This document shows positions 1 to 9,206 of a stretch of DNA of 64,000 bases, piece after piece; positions within the stretch are counted from its first letter, which is position 1; every line of letters begins with the position of its first letter. Source of the DNA: Asaia sp037151935 (lineage in GTDB: Bacteria > Pseudomonadota > Alphaproteobacteria > Acetobacterales > Acetobacteraceae); assembly GCF_051628905.1 (NCBI RefSeq), contig NZ_CP157575.1, forward strand, positions 1,426,001-1,490,000, given 5' to 3'. A program made the translations under genes and the position numbers. The notes under the pieces are model-generated. The model saw only the letters and a list, made by a program, of their open reading frames with translations, ran no database searches and was not told the DNA's origin.

Positions 1-841
1 TTTCGGCACGTTCCCGAGCGACAATCTCGCGATCCGCTGCCTGTTCTGCCTCTTGAAGCTTCGCCTTCTGCAATCCGGTTTGCATGGTGCCGAGCGCCTT
101 GGCCATGTCGCCCACTTCGTCGCCTCGATCAACGCAAGGAATAGATCCCTCGAGTTTTCCGTCGGCAACGCCAAGCATACGGTCACGAACCAAAAGCAGA
201 GGGTCGACGATTGTTCTCTGGCTCATGATCAGGGTCGCTACCAGAATCAGGATCTGAACGACGACCAGACCGATCACACAGTTTCGAATGGAAGCTCGTG
301 CCGCTTCAGCCAATGTGCGCGAAGCTGCCTCGACGTGAACAATACGTTGTCCGGTAATCGCCCCAATATCGATAGCAAGATGCACACCTTCCTGGTCAGA
401 CGCCTGCATGATCGTGCGCATTCGCGCCACATCGCCCTTGGCCTGAGCAGTCAGAATCGCATTGAGCTGCTGCTCAAAGGAGTCGTAGCGACCCATCATA
501 GGCGCAAAAGTCGCCTCGAGCCTTGGGTCGGTCCTCACTGCCTCGGCGAACAGGTCACGCGTTCCCCTGATGTCCTTTTGAAAGCGCGTAATCACCTCTC
601 CAACAAAAGGACTTTGCGCCTGGTCGGTTATGAGATGGGTCGCAAAGAGAAGCGCGTTGAGCTTATCGGTGATACGAGCCAGCAAAATTGTGCCGCGATC
701 ATCCGTATTGATAAAGGCGCGATAACGGAAATCTGTTGCCATCTGGTTTTGCACCAGAAAAGCTGCGCCCACGAAGGTAACCAGTGTTAATGTTATCGCA
801 ACGAGTGCGATCTTTGTCTTGAAACGGAGAACACTGAACAT
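1..841 (-). CDS. Methyl-accepting chemotaxis protein, transmembrane (partial, cut by window edge)
   Basis: N-terminal 280 codons of a membrane chemoreceptor; the signalling domain lies beyond base 1. Read from the ATG at 841, the protein has a first membrane helix at about residues 10-30, a mostly helical periplasmic sensor at about 31-185, a second membrane helix at about 188-206, and a HAMP linker beginning at about 207 (VDPLLLVRDRMLGVADGKLE). The helix-rich periplasmic part resembles four-helix-bundle sensor domains, but no ligand can be named. It probably senses an external signal and feeds the CheA-CheW array encoded at 47.8-50.5 kb. It stands alone here; the upstream DNA is very AT-rich. 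Confidence 0.85.
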   Translation of the reverse strand, partial: MFSVLRFKTKIALVAITLTLVTFVGAAFLVQNQMATDFRYRAFINTDDRGTILLARITDKLNALLFATHLITDQAQSPFVGEVITRFQKDIRGTRDLFAEAVRTDPRLEATFAPMMGRYDSFEQQLNAILTAQAKGDVARMRTIMQASDQEGVHLAIDIGAITGQRIVHVEAASRTLAEAARASIRNCVIGLVVVQILILVATLIMSQRTIVDPLLLVRDRMLGVADGKLEGSIPCVDRGDEVGDMAKALGTMQTGLQKAKLQEAEQAADREIVARERAE

Positions 842-1136
842 GGAAGGGAGAGCCTTATCTCAAGGTGTCCCCAAATATTCCGGCACAAAAATTAAAAAAT
901 CCTCTCCGCACAAGCTCAAAACGGATAGTTACAAAAAATCAGCACATGACGGTCCAATTTTTATTGGGGTATACGGCATAATATATTTTCAATAAAAATA
1001 ATGGTCCGTAAAATATTTTTATTGTATTTTTACAATATAACGATATTAATTCCCCGACGAATATTTTTTGTGCTTTAATTTTCTTTATTTACATCTTGCT
1101 GATAACACTTCTTGGCTTCGCAAAAGCTTCAAAAGT
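842..1136. other. AT-rich intergenic stretch upstream of the chemoreceptor
   Basis: This stretch is strikingly AT-rich compared with the rest of the window, with A and T runs between about 890 and 1085. No convincing gene is present. It separates the leftward chemoreceptor from a leftward small membrane protein, so it probably holds the chemoreceptor promoter. No consensus site could be assigned by eye. Confidence 0.4.
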
Positions 1137-1391
1137 CTACTCTGAAGGTGCCTCGTGCGGTCGGTCAGAAATATTTCGAACCACGCGTGCCACCACATAG
1201 ACCATAAGCGTAGAAGAAACGCAAAATGCAGCCACCTCGGCGCCGAGGTCACATATTGCAGGTAAAGACACAAAATCGCTGGATCCTAAACCCTGTTCTG
1301 ATAGCCAATCATTTATCAACGTTAAACCATGCGAAATAACTGTTTCGGCAATCCCGAAAATCGTCAAAACGACTATTATTTTTGTTGCCAT
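1137..1391 (-). CDS. Small membrane protein, unknown function
   Basis: An 84-residue protein starting at the ATG at 1391, chosen because GGGAGG lies six bases upstream. The frame stays open further upstream, but that part looks non-membrane and has no ribosome site. Two hydrophobic segments (about residues 3-24 and 46-70) suggest a hairpin membrane protein with a charged tail ending DRPHEAPSE. I do not recognise the family. It sits between the chemoreceptor and the flgAH genes and faces the same way as both. Whether it belongs to motility is unknown. Confidence 0.5.
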   Translation of the reverse strand: MATKIIVVLTIFGIAETVISHGLTLINDWLSEQGLGSSDFVSLPAICDLGAEVAAFCVSSTLMVYVVARVVRNISDRPHEAPSE

Positions 1392-2148
1392 AATACCTCC
1401 CTCGATCTGGGATTCCAGAGTTCGGCCCGACCCTATGCACCAATCATTAAGAGAAAATTCCTGCCGGTGAATTCTCTCTCTCATAGTGATCATTTTCGAC
1501 CACATCGCTATCCAAGCTCGGGGTTTTCCGCTCGCCGCCCCTCAATGGCTGGGCGCTTTTCCCGGGTTACGAGCCTGGAAATCTATACGAAACCGATGAA
1601 GCGCCGGACCAGGCTGGCAAGATATCCGATCCAAAGCCGTATGGTTGCGAGATTGAGTCAGCTTCTGAAAGACATAACGGTCTTGTCTTCGGCGGGGGGG
1701 GCATCAGTTTGAGGCGATTGAAGATCTACTTGACGCCGGTTCGTAGCTTATACCGCGCCTACTTCGTCTCCCTATGAATATTACAGACTTTTTTAATGAA
1801 ACAAGTCGCATCCCCATCTATTTTTCAGATCTCATGAAAAATACTTTCGTTCGTCTTCCCGATCTGGTTGCATTATTATGGGATTTAGAGCGGATCATTG
1901 AATCGCGGCATCTACAGCTTGGCACTCTGAAACCTGACCGGCGGTGTGGACAAAGCCATTACGTCATGCCTGATCCATTCACCAATCGCGCCAATGACGC
2001 CGTGACACAGCTCAGACCCAAGACCAACAGGTCTTGGGCCATCGTCTCCTGAACTTTGGAGATGAGGAAATCAATCGCAGGTATAGGCCGGATTTCCAAA
2101 GCAGACAGAAATAAGAAACAGATCTTAAGTAGTATAAAAATATCGTAC
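1392..2148. other. Intergenic region without a convincing gene
   Basis: About 750 bases with only short open frames that lack ribosome sites and family character. It holds a run of eight G at 1694-1701 and a perfect hairpin at 2017-2038. It may contain a decayed gene, but nothing could be recognised on either strand. Confidence 0.4.
2017..2038. terminator. Perfect hairpin downstream of flgH
   Basis: A nine-base perfect stem (CCCAAGACC / GGTCTTGGG) with a four-base loop lies about 110 bases past the flgH stop. There is no T-run, so it may be a factor-dependent terminator, an mRNA 3'-end stabiliser or a protein-binding site. Confidence 0.35.
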
Positions 2149-2907
2149 TCAGAATGGCAGCACGCCGTCCATGATCTGCTGGCCATAGCGCGCGGTCTGT
2201 GCCTTGGTCAACTGGCCACGGCCGCCGTAAGAGATACGCGCCTCCGCAATACGATCATGCGTGACGATATTACCTTCGGTAATATCTTGCGGGCGCACAA
2301 CACCGCTGACCATAAGCTGGCGCAACTCCCCATTGACGCGCACTTCCTGCCTCGCGACAATAACAAAATTGCCGTTGGGCAAAACCTGGGTGATCGTACC
2401 CGCCAAAGCAAGCGTAACGATCTCGTTTCTTCGTATAATCCCGGCCCCCGTATTAGCGCTTGCACTACTCGTATCGAGCGCACTCGAGCTTGAAAGCACC
2501 TTGCCCTGGGCTCCGAAAAAGCTCGGAATGCCGAAAGTCTGCGATCCGCTTCCTGCAACAGTCGTATTATCATTTACGGCTGCATTATCGGAAATATTGA
2601 CATTGATCGTGATGAGATCGCCGACCTGTGACGCGCGCTGGTCCTTGAAAAACGCTCGGCTACCGGAACGCCAGAGGCTACCAACTTCAGTGGGCGGTGG
2701 CTGCAATGGAGGCATAGGCATCGTTATGGGACGATAATCCGGTGCCTGGGTTGGATCGGATGTCTGAGTCATGCGGGGTGGATGCCCCATTTCTGTCAGA
2801 TCGGCGAGAGATGTGCAGGCGCTCAGCGCTATCGAGAGAAAAAGACACGCGATCCCGGTGAAGCGTCTCACGGTCTTTTCCCTCGATCTGAGATGGTCGC
2901 ATCTCAT
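2149..2907 (-). CDS. flgH: Flagellar L-ring protein FlgH (lipoprotein)
   Basis: Forms the outer-membrane L-ring through which the flagellar rod passes. From the ATG at 2907, a basic N-terminus and hydrophobic signal lead to the lipobox LSAC with the lipidated cysteine at residue 31. The mature part has the family's GSLW, the DQRASQVGDLITI segment and the C-terminal NGEL, VSGVVRPQDI and YGGRGQ motifs. Its 252 residues match the family. The ATG overlaps the flgA stop as ATGA, so the two are translationally coupled. A GTG twelve codons inside (2871) would give a shorter signal peptide and is an alternative start. Confidence 0.95.
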   Translation of the reverse strand: MRCDHLRSREKTVRRFTGIACLFLSIALSACTSLADLTEMGHPPRMTQTSDPTQAPDYRPITMPMPPLQPPPTEVGSLWRSGSRAFFKDQRASQVGDLITINVNISDNAAVNDNTTVAGSGSQTFGIPSFFGAQGKVLSSSSALDTSSASANTGAGIIRRNEIVTLALAGTITQVLPNGNFVIVARQEVRVNGELRQLMVSGVVRPQDITEGNIVTHDRIAEARISYGGRGQLTKAQTARYGQQIMDGVLPF

Positions 2908-3902
2908 GGCAGATTATTCCGACTGGACATCGCGAGACGCCGCGCCGTGTTGGGGTCGGACGGCACTGGATGGCTGCTGAGCTCAACTTCGATGTTAGAC
3001 CCGTCAACGACACGGCCGCTAACGATCATGCCGCTTGACTCGTTCAATACACGCACCTGCTGTCTGGCTCCGGCATCTTCCATGGCCCTCCCTGCTATCG
3101 ACAGACGCAACCCAGGTGACGCAAACGTAATCAAAACAGGATCTCCCTTGTGCATCACCATTGTACGCTGAAGATCCTGAGCGATTACGGCAGCGCCAGA
3201 GACGACACCCCGGCTTATACTAAGTCCCTCGATTTCGGATTCATTCGAGACGGCTTTCGACGGGAGATGCCCTGAGTAGGACTCGTCCAGTCTGACGTCA
3301 GAAGCCGAGATCACCGTTCCCGCAGGCAAAGAACGCGTATAAACGAGCACGCGCTGAGTCGCATGGATGAGTCCCGTCAGCATAAAGGAATCGGAAGCGA
3401 GATCACCGGTCGGATGCGCCCTGTAAACAGTCGACGAAAACCAGCCGCTTCTTTGATCCCACTTAACGTCCGAGAGCACAACGGGATCGGCCTCGTCAGT
3501 GGATACGGTCAATGGATGGAAATCGCGCAGGGTGATTGAAATCGGACCATCTCCGAGTTCAGGCAGGTTTTTACGGATTAAAGCGTTGAAATAGGATTCG
3601 TCCAGTATTCGGCCCGCGCGCATAATCGTCATGGAGGCAGATGCCGACTGGTCCTCCCACTCTATGCCATATTGGTCCGCAATTGCGATCAGTTGCTGGC
3701 CGCTGACCTCGATCGCCCCTCCCGGCGCGGGGCTTGGGCCCAGAATACGGTCCTGCCCCGGCTCCAGCCCGGCAAATATATCCGAGAGTCGCACAGTGTC
3801 AGAGGCAATGGTTGTGGCATGACGCAAAGTCGCAGCACGCGCATTACCCGCAGATGCTGCAAAGCACAGCGCCCCGCAAAGACTCAGAATGAGCCAGCGC
3901 AT
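2904..3902 (-). CDS. flgA: P-ring assembly chaperone FlgA
   Basis: Periplasmic chaperone for assembly of the FlgI P-ring. A 332-residue protein with a Sec signal peptide (about residues 1-22, ending NARA). Its C-terminal half carries the SAF-type motif LPAGTVISASDVRLDE and the closing stretch with KGDPVLI and SSGMIVSGRVVDGSNIEV typical of FlgA. It is longer than enteric FlgA, as is common in alphaproteobacteria. It follows flgG by seven bases and overlaps flgH by four, forming flgG-flgA-flgH read leftward. Confidence 0.93.
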   Translation of the reverse strand: MRWLILSLCGALCFAASAGNARAATLRHATTIASDTVRLSDIFAGLEPGQDRILGPSPAPGGAIEVSGQQLIAIADQYGIEWEDQSASASMTIMRAGRILDESYFNALIRKNLPELGDGPISITLRDFHPLTVSTDEADPVVLSDVKWDQRSGWFSSTVYRAHPTGDLASDSFMLTGLIHATQRVLVYTRSLPAGTVISASDVRLDESYSGHLPSKAVSNESEIEGLSISRGVVSGAAVIAQDLQRTMVMHKGDPVLITFASPGLRLSIAGRAMEDAGARQQVRVLNESSGMIVSGRVVDGSNIEVELSSHPVPSDPNTARRLAMSSRNNLP

Positions 3903-3909
3903 GACAGCA

Positions 3910-4698
3910 TTACCGCAAGTTTGTAAGGGTCTGGAGCATTTCGTTCGACGCTGTAATCACCTTGCTGTTCATCTCATAGGCGCGTTGAGCAGTGATGAGC
4001 GCCGTAATCTCGGTAACGACGTTTACCGAAGATTCCTCAACAAACCCTTGACGAACAGAACCGTAGCCTTCGCTCTGGGGCGTACTGAGATTAGCGGTGC
4101 CGGATGAGGTCGTCTCGGTGAAAAGATTTTGCCCCATCGCAGCCAGACCGTTTTCATTTTGAAAAGTTGACAGCTGTAGCTGACCCGCAACCTGAGCTGT
4201 CGTCTGACCGGAGAGCGTGTACTGGACCTGACCGGACTGATCGATCGTAATGTTCTCAGCATTGTTCGGCACTGATATATTCGGCGAAAGCGGATACCCG
4301 TCTGCCGACACGATCGTCCCATCCTGAGAAAGGGAGAATGTTCCGTCACGCGTATAGGCATATTCGCCTGACGGAAGCGTCACACGAAAATAGCCACGTC
4401 CCTCGATTGCCAGATCAAGCGAGTTACCTGTCTGCTCGAGCGTACCCTGCTCGTTAATTCGATAAATGCCTGCCGTACGCACACCAAGGCCCACCTGCGC
4501 GCCCGCAGGCACAAGATCGCCCGTGTCTGAACTCATCGTTCCGGCACGACGAAGATCCTGATAGATAAGATCCTGAAACTCCGCACGACGACGCTTGTAA
4601 CCGGTCGTCGTCATATTCGCGATATTATTGGAAATCGTCTCGACATTCGTCGTCTGGGCCTGCATGCCCGTATTCGCAATATCCAGCGATCTCATCAT
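3910..4698 (-). CDS. flgG: Distal rod protein FlgG
   Basis: Builds the distal rod between the basal body and the hook. The 262-residue protein begins MMRSLDIANTGMQAQ, has the N-terminal rod motif SNNIANMTTTGYKRRRAEF, and ends with the matching C-terminal helix AYEMNSKVITASNEMLQTL; both belong to the axial-protein family. I place the start at the ATG at 4698, ten bases after AGGAG. A GTG seven codons upstream (4719) is possible but lies in front of that site. It is first of a leftward flgG-flgA-flgH set. flgF, usually its neighbour, is 34 kb away at 38.6 kb. Confidence 0.95.
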   Translation of the reverse strand: MMRSLDIANTGMQAQTTNVETISNNIANMTTTGYKRRRAEFQDLIYQDLRRAGTMSSDTGDLVPAGAQVGLGVRTAGIYRINEQGTLEQTGNSLDLAIEGRGYFRVTLPSGEYAYTRDGTFSLSQDGTIVSADGYPLSPNISVPNNAENITIDQSGQVQYTLSGQTTAQVAGQLQLSTFQNENGLAAMGQNLFTETTSSGTANLSTPQSEGYGSVRQGFVEESSVNVVTEITALITAQRAYEMNSKVITASNEMLQTLTNLR

Positions 4699-4943
4699 GA
4701 CAAATCGTGCTCCTGACACTCGAAATAACGGTGCCTGCTTTCAAATGTTACTGAACCACCAAAAAGACAGTAAGCGGGTTATACTGCCCTACACCGCATA
4801 AATAGCAGTACTCAAAATTCCTTTTAGAAGCGTGAATCTCAAAGGCGATCCAACGGCATCCCTCGCCAATCACGGAATGGTTACACCCTACAACGTTCCG
4901 TTTCGCAAAGCGAGCGTTCAGCCAAGAAGGCTTCCAGATTTTT

Positions 4944-6347
4944 TCAGAGTGATGCAGAATAGCACTGCTCGTGCCGAAGGATAAGGGCGCTCAGAGCCTT
5001 GTGAAGCTCGACCATAGGCATCGACCAGTCGAGCGGCACGCTTTGCTGGAAAATTCGCACGGTATCGTACCACGGTGAATCCGTGCGTCGGGAAAGCCAG
5101 CGCCAGCATTGGTCGTAACGGGATAGCAGCCAGGTTGGCTTGCCAAGGGCTGCGGCCAAATGGCATGTCGAAGTATCAACTGCAATAACGAGATCGAGCG
5201 CACTGACAAGTGCAGCCGTATCGCTGAAGTCGCGCAACTGCGAAGTATGATCGATCAGACGCATTCCCGGAGGCGGGGTACGGGACTGATCGGCTTTCTC
5301 ACCGAGTTGCAGACTATAGAAAACGACACCCGGCAGGGTGGCCAGCGACGCGAATGTATCCAGATCGGTCGAACGGCGTCGATCCGCCAGAAAGGCGGCC
5401 TGTACTTCCGGATGAGGTGCGCCGGCCCAGACGACTCCAACACGCAGCGGGGGCACCGCATTGCTCGTACCTTCAGCGACCAGCTGGTTGCGCCAGAACG
5501 CCGCTTTCTCAGGCTCGACTTTTAAATAGCCCGCTGCTCCGGGGAGAGTCTCCAGGGTAATGCCCAAAGCATGGGGCAAACTGAGAACCGGACACTCAAG
5601 GTCATGCGGAGGGACCTCATCATCCTCACTCAGCACAACGATGTTCGTCAGGGAATTTTCCAGTAGAGAGACGAGCTCGCGCCTTACCCGAAACAGCACC
5701 CGACCGACCCGTCTTGCAGCAAGAGGCGCAAAACGGGCAAATTGGATGACATCCCCAAACCCGCCTTCCGTAGAAATGAGCAAAACCCGCTCAGGCGCGT
5801 CTTCGCCCAGCCACCGTGGTTTTTTCAGATCGAAGCTGGCGTAGTTCTGCGCAGTCCAGCGATGCTCATACTCCTTGAAACCCTCCGGATATTGGCCATC
5901 CTGCAAGAGCGAAACAGCGTAATTCGTTCGGCTGTAACTATTGTCGGGGTCGACCGTGATCGCAGCACGATGAAATTGCAATGCGAGTGTGTGATCGCCT
6001 CTATGATCGAGGGCTACACCCATATTGCTCAACGCCAGAGCATGTCGTCCATCAAGACGCAGGCTGTTGCGATAGCAGGCTATCGCATTCTCATATTGGC
6101 TCAGGAACAGGAAGCTATTCCCGATATTCGACCACGCATCCGCCAAAGACGGATCATGCTCGACGGCTCGGGAAAGGAAGACAAGGGCTTCGTCGAAGCG
6201 GTTCAGAAGATTGAGCAAGCCACCGTAATTACTGAGAGTCCTCGCATCAGCAGGAAAGTCCCGCAGACGCTTTTCGTACCCCTCAGCCGCCTCAGCCAGC
6301 TTGCCGGCAAGTTGCAGAGCCTCGGCGCTCCCCTCTGGATAAGCCAT
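4944..6347 (-). CDS. TPR protein with GT9/GT41-like glycosyltransferase domain
   Basis: A 467-residue protein. About residues 30-165 are tetratricopeptide repeats (motifs such as ADAWSNIGNSFLFLSQYENA). About 185-455 form a glycosyltransferase-like domain with RVLLISTEGGFGDVIQFARF and VIAVDTSTCHLAAALGKPTW, the nucleotide-sugar side of GT-B folds of the GT9/GT41 type. It is a clear paralogue of the protein at 19420-21015. Its ATG overlaps the flgL stop by one base (TAATG), so it is co-translated with flgK-flgL. That placement suggests it glycosylates a secreted flagellar protein in the cytoplasm. The acceptor and sugar are not known. Confidence 0.8.
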   Translation of the reverse strand: MAYPEGSAEALQLAGKLAEAAEGYEKRLRDFPADARTLSNYGGLLNLLNRFDEALVFLSRAVEHDPSLADAWSNIGNSFLFLSQYENAIACYRNSLRLDGRHALALSNMGVALDHRGDHTLALQFHRAAITVDPDNSYSRTNYAVSLLQDGQYPEGFKEYEHRWTAQNYASFDLKKPRWLGEDAPERVLLISTEGGFGDVIQFARFAPLAARRVGRVLFRVRRELVSLLENSLTNIVVLSEDDEVPPHDLECPVLSLPHALGITLETLPGAAGYLKVEPEKAAFWRNQLVAEGTSNAVPPLRVGVVWAGAPHPEVQAAFLADRRRSTDLDTFASLATLPGVVFYSLQLGEKADQSRTPPPGMRLIDHTSQLRDFSDTAALVSALDLVIAVDTSTCHLAAALGKPTWLLSRYDQCWRWLSRRTDSPWYDTVRIFQQSVPLDWSMPMVELHKALSALILRHEQCYSASL

Positions 6348-7432
6348 TACAGGTAATCCGCCAGGGTCATGCCTTTCATGTTCGATATCAGGATGTACGA
6401 AGCGTTGAGGCTCGTCTTGATATTGGAAGCATTCGTCGCAACCGTAGCCAGATCGGCATCCCGGGCATCACCCAGCTGGGTCTGCAGCATGGTACTGACG
6501 CCGGTCAGCAAAGTGGACTGTGCCTTCAGGCTGTTCTGAGTGCCACCTATCGCACCTTCCTGCTCTGTCAGCTGACTGATCGTCGTTCCGAGCGACGTAT
6601 AGATCTGCTTGGCAAGGTCCGAGAACCCCGGCGTTTCAGAGGACATATCGCCCATCGACGAGACAGCCATCAAGTCGCGCATCAGATCCCTTATCGGGGA
6701 GCCCGTCGAAGTCGCGCTCTGCGCAGAAGTGACAGATGACTGCGTTGCCACAATCCCGATGGATGTCGTTGTGTCCGTGCCGCTCATAACCCCGCGCTGC
6801 TTACCCAAGGCCTGAGAGGGCGAGACTGACAACGAAGCAGAGAAGACCGACAAAGAGGGATCATTCGATTGCGCCAATGTGGTCATCTGCGAAAAAACGC
6901 TGCTTGCTCCTGCAGTAGAGACCGTTTTTACACTAGCGGCAATCTGCTGGGCCAGAGCGCTTGTAGACAATGACGACTGCCCCTTGATCGGAGACGTCGT
7001 CGACTCTGTTCCGGCGAAAACATAGTTTGTGCCGTCGCTCGTATTGAGGAGTGTCTTGATACTTTCGAGAGCTGTCTGCGCGGCAGAGGCCGCAGAAGCA
7101 ACCTGGCTGGGTGTAGCGGTCCCTGAAACCCCTAGCAGATTCGTCGCAAGACTTTGCGCCTGCGTCACAAGCTGGTTCATCGCTGTCGCGGTGACGGAGA
7201 GTGTGGTCTGGGCATTCGCAATATTCGACTGCCAGGATTGAACCTGGGTGATTTTGGGAGTCAGATTAAGAACCGTCGCCCGCGACGAACCAAGATCGGC
7301 ATAGGTCGCACCGATGACACCTGTGCTGCTTTGCCACGTGGCAGTCTCTTGCTGAGCCGTCAGTTCCTTGACCCCCGCAGCGAGAATAAGCGAAAGCGCA
7401 GAACCGCCATACTGATTAACCGCGTTGCTCAT
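6347..7432 (-). CDS. flgL: Hook-filament junction protein FlgL (HAP3)
   Basis: Second hook-associated protein, linking FlgK to the flagellin filament. It is 361 residues long, with a flagellin-like N-terminal coiled coil (TQVQSWQSNIANAQTTLSVT, then MNQLVTQAQSLATNLL) and the motif DGTNYVFAGTES found in FlgL and flagellins. Its C-terminal helix ends IKTSLNASYILISNMKGM. The start has GGAGCG about seven bases upstream. It follows flgK by about 20 bases and is coupled to the downstream TPR glycosyltransferase. The middle region is Ser/Thr-rich, so it could carry O-glycans; that is inference. Confidence 0.9.
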   Translation of the reverse strand: MSNAVNQYGGSALSLILAAGVKELTAQQETATWQSSTGVIGATYADLGSSRATVLNLTPKITQVQSWQSNIANAQTTLSVTATAMNQLVTQAQSLATNLLGVSGTATPSQVASAASAAQTALESIKTLLNTSDGTNYVFAGTESTTSPIKGQSSLSTSALAQQIAASVKTVSTAGASSVFSQMTTLAQSNDPSLSVFSASLSVSPSQALGKQRGVMSGTDTTTSIGIVATQSSVTSAQSATSTGSPIRDLMRDLMAVSSMGDMSSETPGFSDLAKQIYTSLGTTISQLTEQEGAIGGTQNSLKAQSTLLTGVSTMLQTQLGDARDADLATVATNASNIKTSLNASYILISNMKGMTLADYL

Positions 7433-7453
7433 GTCTCGCTCCGGGGAAAAGGA

Positions 7454-9013
7454 TTAAACTGCGTTCAAAAGCGCGTTGAACATGGTCTGTACGGTCGAAA
7501 TAATCTTGGCGTTCGCCGTGTAGGCGTTCTGCAAAGCGACCGTCTTGGCCATTTCGTCATTCACATTGACACCCGACACGTCAGCCACTTTCGTTTGCAG
7601 CAGCGTCAATACGGCAGAGCTCGACGTAACACCCGAACTGGCCGCAGCGATCGTCGCCCCCTGGTTTGACGTCAGAGCGGTTGAGAGCGCAATCAGCCCC
7701 TGTCCGCCATTGTATCCAGTAGAGATACTCCCATTGGGACCCAGGCCATTCGTTGGGGCCGCAAGGCTACCGCTGACATCGCTGGCATCGGATCCGAAAC
7801 CCACCGAAAGGACATTACTGATAACACTCGTGTCGCCCGAATTTGTCGTACCGTCACTATTGGTTGTCGTTGTCAGCAAGGAAGGCGTCGTCGCGTAACG
7901 CGCGCTCACCGCAAGGCTGGAAGAGAGACCGACGATCCCTTCCGGGGTCGGCTTAGTGAGATCGGAACTTTGTATGCTGCTCGCACCACCAGCCCCCGTA
8001 CTGAAAAGCGAGAGGCCTGCGCTGCTAAATCGGTTCATGATCGTGTAGGAGACCGAGTCGAGCTGGGCCTGCATTTGAGGGTAGACCGTATCGCGCAAAG
8101 CAATGTTAGCGCCGAGGCTGCCTCCAGTCAGACTGGAGGTTACATCCTGTCCCGCCAGGGTAATGCCCGGAATGGAGGAGGTGCTGTCCTGAGGGCTGTA
8201 ATAGGAGCTGGCGCTCAGCGTTGCGCTGGACGTGGTCAGAGGCCAGGTTGAACTGGGCAACTGCTGCGTGCTGTCATCCAGCCCCATCTGATCGGGCCTT
8301 GTCGGCAGCTGGGTGCCATTCGCAGTCCGAACGACCATATCTCCATTGCTGCTACTGGAGAAGGATACGTTCAGATTTGACGATAGGTCTGACATAATTC
8401 CCAGACGCTGGTTTTCCAGATCTGCGGTATCCTGCCCAAGACCCTTGAACTTCATGATCTGTTTCGACAACGCGCCGATCTGGGTGAGATCCGAATTAAC
8501 CGACGCCACGGAGGAAACGACGCTGTCAGCCGCACCCTGCCTTTGCGTTGCGTAAGTCGAGGCAAGCGTATGAATGGTGTCGGTCAAAGCAGTTGCCTTG
8601 CTGACCACCGCACTTTGTGAGGCACTTTGTGACGGCGTCGAGGTGAGCGAGATCAGCGCACTCTGCAAATTACCGAGCTGATCTGTAAGTGACGACGTGC
8701 TCCCGGAATCTGCCGATGTCGACCCCTGCACTGCCGACAGCGAAGCGAGAGAGTTGTTCATGGTTGTATAGGATGAGGCCGAGGCATTCTGCCGATAGAG
8801 CGAGGACTGAAGCGCCTGATTGATCGAAAGCTGCGTGCTCCCAAGGCGCACACCAGCCCCGTATCCTCCGGCGACAGATGACAAGGTCGCCACTGTCTCT
8901 TTCACATAGCCAGCCGTACTGGCATTGGCGACGTTGTTCGCCGTTACGGCATATTGAGCCTCGATGACGTTGAGGCTACCCGATGCGATAGAAAGAGAGG
9001 CCAGAAGGTTCAT
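7454..9013 (-). CDS. flgK: Hook-associated protein FlgK (HAP1)
   Basis: First junction protein on the hook. The N-terminus has the axial motif TANNVANASTAGYVKE, followed by GAGVRLGS and QALQSSLYRQNASAS, then the D1 segment ending DLENQRLGIMSDLSSNLNV. The C-terminus has VNVNDEMAKTVALQNAYTAN and AKIISTVQTMFNALLNAV, the standard FlgK closing helix. At 519 residues it is of ordinary size. The central region (about 230-430) is Ser/Thr-rich and variable. It leads the flgK-flgL-glycosyltransferase set, read leftward. Confidence 0.94.
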   Translation of the reverse strand: MNLLASLSIASGSLNVIEAQYAVTANNVANASTAGYVKETVATLSSVAGGYGAGVRLGSTQLSINQALQSSLYRQNASASSYTTMNNSLASLSAVQGSTSADSGSTSSLTDQLGNLQSALISLTSTPSQSASQSAVVSKATALTDTIHTLASTYATQRQGAADSVVSSVASVNSDLTQIGALSKQIMKFKGLGQDTADLENQRLGIMSDLSSNLNVSFSSSSNGDMVVRTANGTQLPTRPDQMGLDDSTQQLPSSTWPLTTSSATLSASSYYSPQDSTSSIPGITLAGQDVTSSLTGGSLGANIALRDTVYPQMQAQLDSVSYTIMNRFSSAGLSLFSTGAGGASSIQSSDLTKPTPEGIVGLSSSLAVSARYATTPSLLTTTTNSDGTTNSGDTSVISNVLSVGFGSDASDVSGSLAAPTNGLGPNGSISTGYNGGQGLIALSTALTSNQGATIAAASSGVTSSSAVLTLLQTKVADVSGVNVNDEMAKTVALQNAYTANAKIISTVQTMFNALLNAV

Positions 9014-9147
9014 CTTTGTCCGTTCCGCAGAAAACAGCGATCGCGCCTACACGAGCATGTCGATCGCCCCCACTTCCCAAGATGGAAACAGCAGGCTTGG
9101 GACCAGGATCTAAACCCAAATAGTTTCGGAAAGGTTTCAGAAGCTGA

Positions 9148-9165
9148 GGTGCCCTAAAGGGCGCC
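9148..9165. terminator. GC-rich hairpin between chemoreceptor and flgK
   Basis: GGTGCCC-TAAA-GGGCGCC forms a seven-base stem with one G-T pair, about 40 bases past the stop of the leftward PAS chemoreceptor. It lacks a T-run and is only a possible terminator. Confidence 0.3.
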
Positions 9166-9206
9166 CCGCCCCCTCGCCCAGGACGCAAGCATCAAGTGCC
9201 TGCTAT

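Noticed and set aside
53..790. A 245-codon open frame on the + strand
   Set aside because: It is the reverse shadow of the truncated chemoreceptor, which has membrane helices and a HAMP motif on the - strand; the + strand product has no family character.
1959..2042. A 27-codon leftward frame with AGGAG just upstream
   Set aside because: The ribosome site is too close to the ATG, and the hairpin at 2017-2038 overlaps it; too short to support.
1774..2052. A 92-codon rightward frame
   Set aside because: No ribosome site, no recognisable motif, and overlap with a hairpin; treated as chance.
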